The notes below the pieces were generated by a model. That model did no database searches. It saw only the letters and a program-made list of their open reading frames with translations, and was not told where the DNA came from. From positions 1 to 51,157 of IMG/VR virus record IMGVR_UViG_3300028920_000091: 51,157 nt of DNA. One strand, 5' to 3'. Below, in pieces: positions 28,809 through 42,767 of the stretch. Both the position numbers and the translations under genes were made by a program. This DNA comes from a virus. Position 1 is the first letter of the stretch. Every line of letters begins with the position of its first letter.

Positions 28809-31307
28809 TTATACGATTATCGGTTCGGGCGTATACAAGCCCTTGAACTCTTTGACCATTAAATCCTCTACATCGTTCTTATAGAGCCGTAGCTTCAGCT
28901 CCCTGCCCATGGCAGTTGAAGGCAGGAAACTTTCCCACCGTGAAGTATAGGTCGTAAGGTCTATAGTAAAAGAGCCGTTACTGTTCTCTGTCCACCAGTC
29001 CACCTCCAAAGTCCCAGCCGTAGCCTCAAGCCACACCCCTATCTTCTTCCATATCTTGTCTACAAAAGGCTCATTGAAATTACGCCAACCCGTATCGTAA
29101 ATGAACTCAACGGCGTTCTCAGCCACGGAACCCCCTACCCTGTAGTTGAACTTGATAACATACCCATCAGAAAAATATACCCTCGGTGAACCTGCCGTAG
29201 AAACACACTCCATAACTACCCTCATCTGGAACCATATGTCGGCAGTAGCATCGGCCATATCGGCGGGTGTGTTCTTCCACTCGTTTGGCGTAGCCGGATA
29301 CCAAGCCGCCGCTTCACAGTCTACCTGTGTGGCACCTGTGCGTATCTGGAACTTGACCTCATCATCATCATCATGCTTACGCATATTCCAGTATAAGTTT
29401 ATAAGAGACCCTGCGTTTATTTGCATGGAGTTAAAGGTTATGGTGCCGTCCGTATCGGACCGGTCTATCACGCCGGGGAGCTTATCTATACTCACAGCAT
29501 CTGCCGTAAGGGTCCAGTATGTAACATCCGTTGGAAGGTTGCCTGTAGACTCAAGTATACACACATACTTTGAGCCAAGATACAGCACTACATCTCCATC
29601 GTGGTATGTTGTGCCGGCATCATAAGCGTCCTCCGCTGCCGTAGGGGTAAGATTTGTGGACAACAGCTCGTCTATGGTTAAGTCCCACCCGACCTCAAAC
29701 CACGGGCTATCTTGAGTGCCGCCTATATAGATGTCATCCAAGGTGCTGTCTTGGAGCTGTGACTTCTTGTTCCAGCGTATCCACAGGGGTGTATCCTCAG
29801 CACGGTAAACAAACCCGTCCCTGCTGTCACCATAATACACATCCCCCATTTCATCATCCCCATCATAAGAAGCAAAGCAGTTTATGCCGGTGTTCTTTGT
29901 CACACCAGTAGCGGCGGTATATCTGGTAAATGTGTCTATGGAAAGCTTCTGCCTGAAGAAATTATAGCGAGCTACCCTGTCGTGGTAATCGTTGCCATCC
30001 GTAGCGTTGGCATAAGAGAACATCAACACGCCCTTTGAGTAATGTGCCACCACATCCGTGTATGAGCTGGACAGTATCTCGCTGACATCAAACTCATCCA
30101 CAATGGGAGTAAGGGTAGCCCCATCAAACTGATACCAGTGGTTCCAGCCAAGGAACAAGACCCCCACCTGCGTCTGCAAGACTGACCACGGAGCCACGGG
30201 GCCTGTAAAAACAAGAGGGTCATCCACATACCATGACTCGGGACCACCCGACTGGAGATTAAACCCACCGCCGGAATCCCAGTTGCCGGAAGCAAAGCTG
30301 ATATGTGCCTTGCGGATAGTGTTCCTTTTCATTATGCTCATAGTCCCCATGGCTATAGGGATACCTATAATCTCATCGCCGTCATCCGGGTCTATCTCCA
30401 TATAATCAAGGTTGGTAGTCTGCTGTATGTAACCCGGTATATATGGATTGGAATAATAGACCTTGTTGGGATTATCCGGGTCCCCCGATAAAAAGAACCG
30501 CTCCCTGTTTATCTGTAGAAGGTTGCCCTTAGGCATATCATCAGTCACGGCCCCTATAGCCCCAGCTCCGCTTACATCATTGTTGGTGTCAGTATAAGTC
30601 GTAGCATAATTGTTGGCTATCGTTGTTACCAGCCGGTATACTCCCCCAGTTTCAGAGGATTTCCTGTATATCTTCCTGTTGGCTGTGCCTGCCGGACCTA
30701 AGGGGATGTTGGATAACTCTATATCCTTGGCCGTAACGGAAGCTATCTCATTGCTTACAGCCCCGCAGATATACGCATCGTTGTCCATTGTTACCTGATA
30801 AGAAATGTTGGTTCTGGTTATAGCCCCGGCCCCCGTGCCTGCTATGCACTTACAGGACCCCAGCTCCCACACTACCTTATCGGAAGATGACCCGTCGTAG
30901 ACCATCATGTTATCAAAAGCGTTGCCCATTATAAGCAACCCTTGGTATGTCCTGAAGGCCATGCGTTTATTCTCTGTCAGCGACATCCCGGCTGGTAATG
31001 TAAGTGCGGCCCATGTGCCGGCAGCGTCGTTCCCAACATAGATATTCGTCCCGTGGACCTTTACGCTGACTATCGTCCCATCCGCCCTGTAAAACCTATA
31101 AAGCCCCATGACCGCCCCGGTTCCTGAGCTGGTGGTATTATAAAAAGATATAGGGTCACGCTTCACCACTGCACCCGGCTCTACTTCATATCGCAGGTTC
31201 CGGGCAAGCTCGCAGTAATTACCTTCAAGCTCAAGGGTCTCCATCTTGCTGTTCATACCCGGCATGGGCTTGATATAAAACTGTTTTAAGGGTGATGTCA
31301 GTGCCAT
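28809..31307 (-). CDS. Tail nozzle / stabilisation-like beta-propeller protein, 832 aa
   Basis: Residues about 1-450 have the look of podovirus nozzle or stabilisation proteins: repeated strands with PNKVYYSNPYIPGYIQ and DDGDEIIGIPIAMGTMSIM, typical of tail-tube distal proteins. Residues about 565-600 hold a carbohydrate-binding-like module (TTYHDGDVVLYLGSKYVC, then YW), similar to modules in the collagen-like fibre. It starts at ATG 31307, overlapping the adaptor stop (TAATG). It would close the tail and contact the host surface. Confidence 0.65.
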   Translation of the reverse strand: MALTSPLKQFYIKPMPGMNSKMETLELEGNYCELARNLRYEVEPGAVVKRDPISFYNTTSSGTGAVMGLYRFYRADGTIVSVKVHGTNIYVGNDAAGTWAALTLPAGMSLTENKRMAFRTYQGLLIMGNAFDNMMVYDGSSSDKVVWELGSCKCIAGTGAGAITRTNISYQVTMDNDAYICGAVSNEIASVTAKDIELSNIPLGPAGTANRKIYRKSSETGGVYRLVTTIANNYATTYTDTNNDVSGAGAIGAVTDDMPKGNLLQINRERFFLSGDPDNPNKVYYSNPYIPGYIQQTTNLDYMEIDPDDGDEIIGIPIAMGTMSIMKRNTIRKAHISFASGNWDSGGGFNLQSGGPESWYVDDPLVFTGPVAPWSVLQTQVGVLFLGWNHWYQFDGATLTPIVDEFDVSEILSSSYTDVVAHYSKGVLMFSYANATDGNDYHDRVARYNFFRQKLSIDTFTRYTAATGVTKNTGINCFASYDGDDEMGDVYYGDSRDGFVYRAEDTPLWIRWNKKSQLQDSTLDDIYIGGTQDSPWFEVGWDLTIDELLSTNLTPTAAEDAYDAGTTYHDGDVVLYLGSKYVCILESTGNLPTDVTYWTLTADAVSIDKLPGVIDRSDTDGTITFNSMQINAGSLINLYWNMRKHDDDDEVKFQIRTGATQVDCEAAAWYPATPNEWKNTPADMADATADIWFQMRVVMECVSTAGSPRVYFSDGYVIKFNYRVGGSVAENAVEFIYDTGWRNFNEPFVDKIWKKIGVWLEATAGTLEVDWWTENSNGSFTIDLTTYTSRWESFLPSTAMGRELKLRLYKNDVEDLMVKEFKGLYTPEPIIV

Positions 31308-31984
31308 TAGTGTATGTTCCTATAGTTTTTCATCAACAACGCTTCCTCATCCACCTGCTTCTCCGTATCCCTTTCGGTCACATAGTGCTGGAGCTTGCTT
31401 GCATATTTGCTCCAAGCATCATTAGCCTTCTCGCCCCAGCCCCTCGTCTCATATCCAGTAGCTACTACCCAGTCCCCCATAGCTGTCTGTAACTCAAACG
31501 GTATCTTATGTATCGTAAGCAGGTCATCCTCGTCGCTTGTAATATCAGTGAAATCATTGGCGTAATAGACCTGAAGATAATCCGTCCCTTGGTTTGTGCT
31601 GTTGGGTGTTGGGAAAAGGCCAAGCAAATCCCTCTCCCTGTCCTCGTAATACTTGTAAGGAGTAGAAGCATCAGCGTTCTTCCAGCCGGGAACTTCCTCA
31701 TCCAACCTGTTCTCATCAGTCTGGATAAGCTTTATCCAATTCTGAGCATCCGAATACATGTATACCCTCAGAACGGACAGCCAGTTAGGAAAACTGTTGC
31801 TTAATGTATACTCACCATCAGAAGTAGTGGTGATATACCCGTTGGCCTTGATACACTTGGTCTTATAAGCAACATCATGGCCGGCATTGTTTATCCACTG
31901 GTTAAGCTCGGTATCATCCCAGAACGCCGCCGTGGTCTCGCCAAGTCTCTTGCGTATAAGGTTTCTTAATTGTAATCTTGTCAT
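31307..31984 (-). CDS. Head-tail adaptor (gp11-like), 225 aa
   Basis: The start MTRLQLRNLIRKRLGETTAA followed by FWDDTELNQWINNAGHD is the signature of phage head-tail adaptor proteins of the Tail-tubular-A/DUF6682 type: RLGE-T-A-FW-D-ELN-WIN. The rest is a beta-alpha body with a C-terminal helix (KYASKLQHYVTERD). It would connect the portal ring to the tail nozzle, encoded next. The ATG at 31984 overlaps the lectin stop (ATGA). Confidence 0.7.
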   Translation of the reverse strand: MTRLQLRNLIRKRLGETTAAFWDDTELNQWINNAGHDVAYKTKCIKANGYITTTSDGEYTLSNSFPNWLSVLRVYMYSDAQNWIKLIQTDENRLDEEVPGWKNADASTPYKYYEDRERDLLGLFPTPNSTNQGTDYLQVYYANDFTDITSDEDDLLTIHKIPFELQTAMGDWVVATGYETRGWGEKANDAWSKYASKLQHYVTERDTEKQVDEEALLMKNYRNIH

Positions 31985-32715
31985 GGATGGCTCCTTGCAT
32001 GGTTACAGGGCATCGGTGCCCAATATCCGGGAATAGTTATATGGTCCGTTAGCCCTTCGTTAGGCAGAGCGTGAAACACATTGGCCGCGTTTATATGGAG
32101 TTCGTCTATATTGCCCCAATAAAAATTTTGGTAGCTATTAAATGTGCCTATACGAAGTGCCTCGTTCATATCGCTTAAAGCATTATCACTTGCAAGATAA
32201 CCGGTCTGCTTACCATTCACATAAACGCCCCAATAATAATGGCCTCCGCTATAAACCCTTACTCCACAAATATGTGTCCACTCATCTTCAGATATATTCA
32301 CATTACTTGTAATTGCACCTGCACTTGTATGGTAAAATTTGGGGGCATTAGCTGCTATACATAACTGCCAAAACTTGTCCTGTGAGCCACCCCTTTGAGC
32401 AACAATATCTTGCTCGTTCCCATACAGGTTGGTAGGATATACCCAACAATCTATCGTAAAATTGGCTGTTATATTCCAATCGGCGTGGTCGGCATAATAT
32501 ATAAAATCTCCATCGTTATCATCCTCGCCACCGCCCAATAACAGGGAGCCTGTCCCCACCTTCTTGACAGATGTATCAACTATAGGGCCATTCACCGTAA
32601 ACTTGTTTACTGTAGCGTTCCCGTGGTCCCCGCCTACTGAAGTATCAGTAAAAGTAGTGCTACCCTGACTTCCATCAAAGGTCATATACAGTTTCGTATT
32701 TGCGTTATTTACCAT
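31981..32715 (-). CDS. LamG/concanavalin-like lectin, 244 aa
   Basis: Features of a LamG-type jelly-roll: TKLYMTFDG at the start, a FTIDCWVYP strand, WTHICGVR and a VYVNGKQTGY turn, then LRIGTF...WGNIDELHI. Such domains bind glycans in phage tail proteins. ATG 32715 behind AAGGAGATAAG. Nearby genes include a glycine-rich adhesin and the collagen-like fibre, so a receptor-binding role is likely. A second LamG protein is at 39910-40680. Confidence 0.75.
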   Translation of the reverse strand: MVNNANTKLYMTFDGSQGSTTFTDTSVGGDHGNATVNKFTVNGPIVDTSVKKVGTGSLLLGGGEDDNDGDFIYYADHADWNITANFTIDCWVYPTNLYGNEQDIVAQRGGSQDKFWQLCIAANAPKFYHTSAGAITSNVNISEDEWTHICGVRVYSGGHYYWGVYVNGKQTGYLASDNALSDMNEALRIGTFNSYQNFYWGNIDELHINAANVFHALPNEGLTDHITIPGYWAPMPCNHARSHP

Positions 32716-32724
32716 CTTATCTCC

Positions 32725-33630
32725 TTACGATATTACTATCGCCCTTGCTATCGGGGTGTCATATACCACAAGCACTATGCCCGAACCACCGGCTCCACCA
32801 GTCCCATTATATCCAGAACCACCACCGCCACCTGTGTTGGCCTGACCGGCATCGCCATTACCGGTTTCTCCAGTATTCGTTTTACCGTTTCCGCCGCCAC
32901 CGTCACCGCCTACCCCATAATTGTCTGCGTAATAGCCAGTTCCGCCACCACCACCGGCAAAAACGCCACTATCCCCAAGAGCCGTTCCTATCAAGGCGGA
33001 GTAATCTTTGCCATCGCCTCCATCACCGGCAACAGAATTGCCAACAGCATCTTCCCCTACTTCTGTGGCACCGCCTCCGCCCCCTCCCGCATCGCCACTA
33101 CCGGGAGAAACAGCCGCACCGCCATCCTCGCCATAACCAGTCCCTCCGGCAGAAGCACCTTGCGTGGACGCTCCGCCCGCTCCGGATTGCGAACCACCTC
33201 CACCACCGCATCCACCGTCATTTCCATCCAGTCCATTACCCGAACCTGATACATATGCTCCGCCTGAACCTCCACCTATCGCCGTCATTGGAGTATCTTG
33301 GACATCCCATACGCTATTATTTCCGTTAGAACCTTCACTATCCACGCCATGACCGCTGTTCGGCCCTCCGGCTCCGCCCGCCCCAACAACTACTTCATAA
33401 ACTCCATCGCCATCGTGGTCAGAAGTAACGGCAAGGACCTCATCATCAACCACACCGCCCGCACCGCCTCCACCGAACCACACATCTCCGCCGCCGCCTC
33501 CTCCACCAGCCACGACAATAACCCGGACATCGCCGCCCTTTATAACGGTAAAGTTTCCACTTGAAGTAAAAGCGTGTATGGTCTTGTTACCATAATAAGA
33601 TATAGTCCCACCGGTTGCTACGACACCCAT
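32725..33630 (-). CDS. Glycine-rich adhesin, 301 aa
   Basis: About half of the residues beyond residue 45 are Gly, in runs such as GGGGGGGDVWFGGGGAGG and GGCGGGGGSQSGAGG. The N-terminus (TGGTISYYGNKTIHAF) and the end (GGAGGSGIVLVVYDTP) match the phage glycine-rich tail-fibre domain that packs polyglycine-II helices, as in distal adhesins. It probably recognises the host receptor. ATG 33630 behind GGAGGAAAGTA. The DNA is GC-rich and repetitive, so the length may vary between strains. Confidence 0.7.
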   Translation of the reverse strand: MGVVATGGTISYYGNKTIHAFTSSGNFTVIKGGDVRVIVVAGGGGGGGDVWFGGGGAGGVVDDEVLAVTSDHDGDGVYEVVVGAGGAGGPNSGHGVDSEGSNGNNSVWDVQDTPMTAIGGGSGGAYVSGSGNGLDGNDGGCGGGGGSQSGAGGASTQGASAGGTGYGEDGGAAVSPGSGDAGGGGGGATEVGEDAVGNSVAGDGGDGKDYSALIGTALGDSGVFAGGGGGTGYYADNYGVGGDGGGGNGKTNTGETGNGDAGQANTGGGGGSGYNGTGGAGGSGIVLVVYDTPIARAIVIS

Positions 33631-33636
33631 TACTTT

Positions 33637-33654
33637 CCTCCTGTCTTATGGAGG
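33637..33654 (-). promoter_or_regulatory. Small hairpin covering the adhesin SD
   Basis: CCTCC upstream can pair with the GGAGG SD of the adhesin gene (stem 5 bp, loop 8 nt). It may lower translation until unfolded. The stem is short and could be chance. Confidence 0.25.
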
Positions 33655-33669
33655 TGATAAAATATTGAT

Positions 33670-34007
33670 TTACTCAGTCCTAACATCCTTCTCCCACTTC
33701 AGTTCTGGCTCGTTCCAGTAATACATTTCCGGCCTGCCGTCCGGTGCGAAGGTCGGCTCGGGTTCTGGCACCGGAGGCTCCCAATCCAACTTCTCGTTCA
33801 GCGTCCAAGAAGGATAAGGTCTTGGGCGAGCAAAGTTTGTCTTGTCCGGATGGTAGGTATATCCCTTACCGGCGTAGTGTTTATCTTTGCTGTTCATAAA
33901 GGTCTCAACCCACTCGCCACCCAACCGTTCCTCAAGCCATTCCTTGCTCTCGCAAACAACGACCCGCTGAACTATACCGTCCTTGATTTCCGCAAAGTAT
34001 CTTGCCA

Positions 34008-34008
<1 letters not shown>
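33670..34008 (-). CDS. Fibre-associated small protein, 112 aa
   Basis: ATG 34008 overlaps the stop of the collagen-like gene (TAATG). Recognisable pattern of a common phage protein: MARYFAEIKDGIVQRVVV, then GGEWVETF, YAGKGYTYHPDKTNFA, PYPSWTLNE and a Pro/Glu-rich end. It is usually encoded next to tail-fibre genes and has no known enzymatic activity. It may be a fibre cap or an assembly factor. Confidence 0.6.
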
Positions 34009-38735
<4,727 letters not shown>

Positions 38736-38746
<11 letters not shown>

Positions 38747-39221
38747 CTCTCACCGCCAATAACATGTTTGTCTTTTTTGTATGAAACCTCGCATCCACCT
38801 TGTATCCCCTGTCCTCCCAGAACTTAACAGGCCAGAAACTCTTATGCCTCTGTAGCTCAGGCAATGTCATCTCAAAGTTCATCTTCTCGTTGGGCGTGAA
38901 TATGACTATCCTTTTCTTGGCTATGCCCTCCAGAGCTTCCAGTGCATACAGGGCGGCCGCCTGTTCCAGATGCTCTATCCCGTCCAGCCACATCACCACA
39001 TCAAAGCTCCTCGGAATAAACAGGCTTCCTATCTCAGCCACATTGTATACAATGGGTATGTGTGTTTTACCTATCTTTGCAAGCCGGGTCAAATCTAAAT
39101 CAACACCTATCTTTATCTTTGCGGGAAGCTCCCGTGTTGGGTTACACTCACCGCAACACACATCCAGCATGGTGTCTTGCTCGTTTATCAGCGGCCTTAA
39201 ATGATAAGTAAGATATGTCAT
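38736..39221 (-). CDS. Class I SAM-dependent methyltransferase, 161 aa
   Basis: MLDVCCGECNPT is the SAM-binding motif I. IGVDLDL fits motif II, and FDVVMWLDGIEHLEQ is the usual post-II strand with an acidic residue and EHL. ATG 39221 overlaps the preceding stop (ATGA). It is short for the family but includes the Rossmann core. It belongs to the sugar-modification cluster and may methylate a sugar or protein side chain of the virion. Confidence 0.7.
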
Positions 39222-39913
39222 ACCAACAGTGTCCTCCAATCCTGTGCCGGACCTGTCCCCCATTTTCTCCTGAACCTCTTTTTGTTATATTGAAACAGGG
39301 GCTTCTTGTTCATTTCCTTATAGGTCGTGGTGCAATTATGCTTCACAAACGCAGGGGCTACCCGCATCTTACCCCCGGCCTTAAGGTAGCATATACAAAA
39401 ATCATCGTCCTCGCAGCCATACCCGGAGAACTGCTTATCCAGATAGCCTATCTTGTTGAACACCTCGTTGTGGATAAGCACACAAAAGAAGTTCATGGTC
39501 CTGTATGTATCCTTGGCTACGCCTGCGGACTGGGCCTTCTGGTCAGGGTTCATCACCCCGTTGGAATACGGCCCAACCATACCGATATTCACCGGGATAT
39601 GCGGCCGTGCCGGCCCCGGGAGCTGTTGCACCATGGCATCTATAGCTCCGGGTGTAAACTCTATGTCGTTATTACATATGAGCTTAAGTGGATTTTTACC
39701 GAACTTAACCCCTATGTTGACATTGCGGGCAAAGACAAACTTACCCTTTGTCGGGATGACCATGGCTCCCTTACGCTCGCAGTATTCCTGCGTCCCATCC
39801 GTAGAGCCGCTATCCACAACTATAAGCTGATAAGGATACTTAGTATTGATACTCTCAATACACTTCTTCGTGTCCTCAATGTGGTCCTTTGTGAGTATTA
39901 TAATATCTATCAT
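39218..39913 (-). CDS. Family 2 (GT-A) glycosyltransferase, 231 aa
   Basis: Starts MIDIIILTKDH and has VVDSGSTDGTQEY (nucleotide-sugar loop), a CNNDIEF acidic motif in the DxD position, and GCEDDDFCI for the catalytic base region. This is the usual order of GT2 enzymes. It probably transfers a sugar in the cytoplasm to a fibre or capsid protein. ATG 39913 overlaps the LamG gene stop (ATGA). Length fits a compact GT2. Confidence 0.82.
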   Translation of the reverse strand: MIDIIILTKDHIEDTKKCIESINTKYPYQLIVVDSGSTDGTQEYCERKGAMVIPTKGKFVFARNVNIGVKFGKNPLKLICNNDIEFTPGAIDAMVQQLPGPARPHIPVNIGMVGPYSNGVMNPDQKAQSAGVAKDTYRTMNFFCVLIHNEVFNKIGYLDKQFSGYGCEDDDFCICYLKAGGKMRVAPAFVKHNCTTTYKEMNKKPLFQYNKKRFRRKWGTGPAQDWRTLLV

Positions 39914-40680
39914 GCTGGCACCTTCGCTTTACTACATATGAACGGTGGGTTGGGATAGGAGACCCTCTCCGTCCCGTCCCCGTAATTATATAGCCAACTC
40001 ACCTCACTTGCCGTCAACGCCTTATTGAATATCACCAGAGCGTCTATCCCCCCGTAATAATCGTAATTGGAACTCCCATTATACCGGGCCACATACAACT
40101 CCTTGGCCGTGGTAAAGTCCCCGAAGGTCACTCCGCTGGTGGACCCATCGTAGGTTCCATCAAGAGCGACCTCCTCCCCATCAAAATATATCTTCTTGCC
40201 ACCTACCCCGCCCACCGTGCTGTCCAATACGGCTACGATATGGTGCCAGTCCGCTACCGCACCATTCCCCCACACCGCACTGTTGGTCTGGGCTATATTG
40301 CCCCTATTCCCCTCGCTCATATAGTCTACCCGCAACTGGCCGGTATTCTTATACTGCGATACATTGAACAGGCTGTCTGCCCCGGTTGTGTCCTGCGACC
40401 CCACAAATATCCTGTGGTCTGAAGGCACTCCGTCAGCCGGCTTGGCCCATAAAGACACCGAGAAACTGCCCCTTAGAGTAGCCTGAAAAGTCTGGTTCAG
40501 GTTGACATAATCACTGCTGTCCTCAAAGTTGAAAGCCTTGTCTATCTTTCCGGCAATACTCTGGTCCTCGGTATTGGCATCTACCATCATAGCGTCCGTG
40601 CCTACCTCATTGGTCACAGTAGTATTAGCCGCATCGTCGTTACACTTGTAAAAAGCTACTACATTACCGCTTAAATCCAT
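39910..40680 (-). CDS. LamG/concanavalin-like lectin, 256 aa
   Basis: LamG fold hints: VVAFYKCNDDA at the start, FSVSLWAKP, ADWHHIVAVLD, KIYFDGEEVAL, and a Y(Y)GGIDALVIFNKALTASEV end, the classic signature of this jelly-roll. It starts at ATG 40680, overlapping the glycosyltransferase stop (TAATG). It may bind a sugar and attach to the virion. It lies between two glycosyltransferase genes, so it could also be a structural target of their products. Confidence 0.75.
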   Translation of the reverse strand: MDLSGNVVAFYKCNDDAANTTVTNEVGTDAMMVDANTEDQSIAGKIDKAFNFEDSSDYVNLNQTFQATLRGSFSVSLWAKPADGVPSDHRIFVGSQDTTGADSLFNVSQYKNTGQLRVDYMSEGNRGNIAQTNSAVWGNGAVADWHHIVAVLDSTVGGVGGKKIYFDGEEVALDGTYDGSTSGVTFGDFTTAKELYVARYNGSSNYDYYGGIDALVIFNKALTASEVSWLYNYGDGTERVSYPNPPFICSKAKVPA

Positions 40681-41735
40681 TATGCCACCGCCCAATCAAG
40701 AAACATATCCATAAACTGTGTCCTTAGTCTTGTCAGCGAAGCGTTCCTCATGCACCAACGCTTACCTAACTCTCCAATGGTCTTACAACTCTCAGGCGTA
40801 TCTATCAGATACTGCACCTTCTCCACGAACTCATCCTCAGACTGCACCAGAAAACCCCCTCCAGAGGCCCTCAGTTGCTCTGAGAGGCCATCTTTATGGT
40901 CCCGGGCTACCACGGGTATACCCGACAGGTTCGCCTCTGTAACGACCTTAGACCAGCTCTCAGTGGTATCTCCCCAGATGGCAAAGATGTCTATCCCTTC
41001 CAGAAAAGAAGCCATGCCTCCCGCCTTGGTGGGTCGGACCTTGAACCTGTCATCTCCCGAAGGGGACGCTCCGACGAGGGAGAAATCACATCCCCTGAGC
41101 CTCTTTAAGAGGGTATAGAAGGAGGGTGGAACCTTGCCCCGTGAGACCCAAGTCCCACTTTGGACACGGCCCACGACAGGTCTCCGCACAGGTCTTTTGA
41201 TATTTATATACGGAGCGACATCCACACAGGGAGGCATGGTAACAGCGTTGGTTTTCATCCTGCGTTCACAATTACTGTATGCCCTACGCACCCACTCCGA
41301 GACAAACCAGTCATAGTCTGCCGGTATAAGCGGGCGTGTTACCATGTGATGAACACCGATTACCCTGTAACGACGCAGCCACTCAAAAGGCCAGCCGCCT
41401 TCAAGGCTGGACCCCTTAGTGTTATGAAGCATGATGACAAAAGGGTCTATATCCTTGACCATCTCCTTGGTCACCATATCTCCTGCGTTCATGTATTTGA
41501 CATGCTGGTTCTGAAGGTAGCGGATAAAGCCCAAGTCCTCGCCACCAGAATTAACTGTCAGCAGGACATGGAATAGCTGGGGGAACGCTTTGACAAAATC
41601 AATTACCGTTGTCTCAATACCGCCCAGACGGGCGTAGTTATTGATGTGAAGAACGGTATTCTTCTTTGTCATAAGTGTAGGCCCCACAGAAGGGGCAACC
41701 CCCAACGACATTAAAGTCTGTTCTATATCCGTCAT
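40680..41735 (-). CDS. GT-B (family 4-like) glycosyltransferase, 351 aa
   Basis: NNYARLGGIETTVIDFVKAF is the typical N-terminal donor/acceptor region. The C-terminal half has DIFAIWGDTTESWSKVVTEANLSGIPVVA, fitting the E-x7-E nucleotide-sugar motif (about residues 252-280). It is probably a retaining GT-B enzyme. Start ATG 41735 has AGGAGAGG 10 nt upstream; ATG 41672 (330 aa, starting TKKNTVLHINNYARLGG) is also plausible. It is first of the modification cassette. The acceptor is unknown. Confidence 0.82.
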   Translation of the reverse strand: MTDIEQTLMSLGVAPSVGPTLMTKKNTVLHINNYARLGGIETTVIDFVKAFPQLFHVLLTVNSGGEDLGFIRYLQNQHVKYMNAGDMVTKEMVKDIDPFVIMLHNTKGSSLEGGWPFEWLRRYRVIGVHHMVTRPLIPADYDWFVSEWVRRAYSNCERRMKTNAVTMPPCVDVAPYINIKRPVRRPVVGRVQSGTWVSRGKVPPSFYTLLKRLRGCDFSLVGASPSGDDRFKVRPTKAGGMASFLEGIDIFAIWGDTTESWSKVVTEANLSGIPVVARDHKDGLSEQLRASGGGFLVQSEDEFVEKVQYLIDTPESCKTIGELGKRWCMRNASLTRLRTQFMDMFLDWAVA

Positions 41736-41988
41736 AAGATACTAACCTCTCCTCAGAATCCGCACCGTCATACTCTACTGGCGTGGAGTCGGGACCACCG
41801 TCATAAGCCACTATCTCAGGGTGAGTTATGCCCATGCCGAGGCGTGAACCCCATGGGGCACGGACATCCCTGTCGGTGTTGCACATAAAACCGCATCTGC
41901 CACACCTGACATAGTGAGAGTCCTGCGGGAACGCATTGTCTGCGTTCCTTCCATACCTGACTTCCTTAGACTCCAAGAACCGTCCCAT
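41638..41988 (-). CDS. Zinc-ribbon protein, 116 aa
   Basis: ATG 41988 behind GGAGGCAGTA. CGRCGFMC near residue 28 and GGCPFCGA near 95 form a rubredoxin-like zinc-ribbon pair with a conserved-looking segment between (DRDVRAPWGSRLGMGI). Proteins of this pattern occur next to capsid genes in several metagenomic phages, with no known function. It overlaps the upstream gene by one base. Confidence 0.6.
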   Translation of the reverse strand: MGRFLESKEVRYGRNADNAFPQDSHYVRCGRCGFMCNTDRDVRAPWGSRLGMGITHPEIVAYDGGPDSTPVEYDGADSEERLVSYDGYRTDFNVVGGCPFCGAYTYDKEEYRSSHQ

Positions 41989-42263
41989 TACTGCCTCCAG
42001 TAAGTATGAACTCCTATAGCTGTAAGGGCTGCCGTCAGGATTATCAAAATAATGGCCCATATCTTGCCGGTATGCGACTGAAGTTTCTCTACCTCCGCAC
42101 GCAAACCCGGCTTGCCGTTCCCAAATATGATGTCATGTATCATATCCTTAAAGGCTATGATGGCATCCATCTTTATTGAAATGCCCTCCTGCTTGACTTT
42201 TATATCGGATATTTCGTCAAACAGCCTACCCATCACTTCATCATGTTTGGAACACTTGTCCAT
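41988..42263 (-). CDS. XhlA-like coiled-coil membrane protein, 91 aa
   Basis: A coiled-coil-like N-terminal part (MGRLFDEISDIKVKQEGISI) and a single hydrophobic C-terminal helix (IWAIILIILTAALTAIGV), as in XhlA/hemolysin-like proteins that work with holins. It may belong to the lysis system or anchor a complex. ATG 42263 overlaps the preceding stop (TAATG). No endolysin was found nearby, so the lysis role is open. Confidence 0.5.
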   Translation of the reverse strand: MDKCSKHDEVMGRLFDEISDIKVKQEGISIKMDAIIAFKDMIHDIIFGNGKPGLRAEVEKLQSHTGKIWAIILIILTAALTAIGVHTYWRQ

Positions 42264-42718
42264 TATTTTGGGTCCCTAAGCATCTCCACATTGGAAGCGG
42301 TAGGGTTCTGAGGCTCAAGTATCCTCTGTATCTGTTTCCACTTGAGGACATTTGCCTGCTGTGCCTTTTCCCACATGATGTTCTTCTGGATAGCTCCCGG
42401 ATACCTTGCCGGGTCACGCATCTCCGAGAAGCTGGGCATGTTCTTCCTTATTTCTTCAGCAAGCTTGTCAGCCTCTTTCTTCAGCTCGTCCTTCTTCTGG
42501 CCGGTAATCCTCGGAGGTGTTCCGTCCTTAATGGCCTGCTCCAGAAACCGGACTTCCCTTCTCATCCTACCAATGTCAATAGCGGCCTTGCCACGGGTTC
42601 CTTCACCCGCATTTTCCTCCTCAAGAATCTTGATATGGCTCTCTATCTCTGCCTTTTCTCCCATCAAGTCCCTGATTTGTGCCGCCGACAACACTTCCTT
42701 TTTCTTTGACCTTACCAT
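42263..42718 (-). CDS. Hypothetical helical protein, 151 aa
   Basis: ATG 42718 behind AAGGAGGAGTATC. Highly charged and helical (EKAEIESHIKILEEENAGEG, QKKDELKKEADKLAEEIRKN) and Pro-rich at the end. No enzyme motif. It is placed between a decoration-like gene and the XhlA-like gene; probably structural or accessory. Confidence 0.55.
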   Translation of the reverse strand: MVRSKKKEVLSAAQIRDLMGEKAEIESHIKILEEENAGEGTRGKAAIDIGRMRREVRFLEQAIKDGTPPRITGQKKDELKKEADKLAEEIRKNMPSFSEMRDPARYPGAIQKNIMWEKAQQANVLKWKQIQRILEPQNPTASNVEMLRDPK

Positions 42719-42736
42719 GATACTCCTCCTTAAATG

Positions 42737-42758
42737 GGGGTGAAGTATCAGCCACCCC
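42737..42758. other. Short hairpin between late genes
   Basis: GGGGTG and CACCCC can pair with a loop of about 10 nt just after the end of the 96-aa gene. No T-run follows on the transcribed strand, so it is more likely an mRNA stabiliser than a terminator. Confidence 0.3.
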
Positions 42759-42767
42759 TATTGGTTG

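Noticed and set aside
32725-33630. Similarity of the adhesin start (MGVVATGG) to the capsid start (MGIVASEN)
   Set aside because: Only the first six residues are alike, and the adhesin start fits the usual glycine-rich domain. It is not evidence of another duplication.
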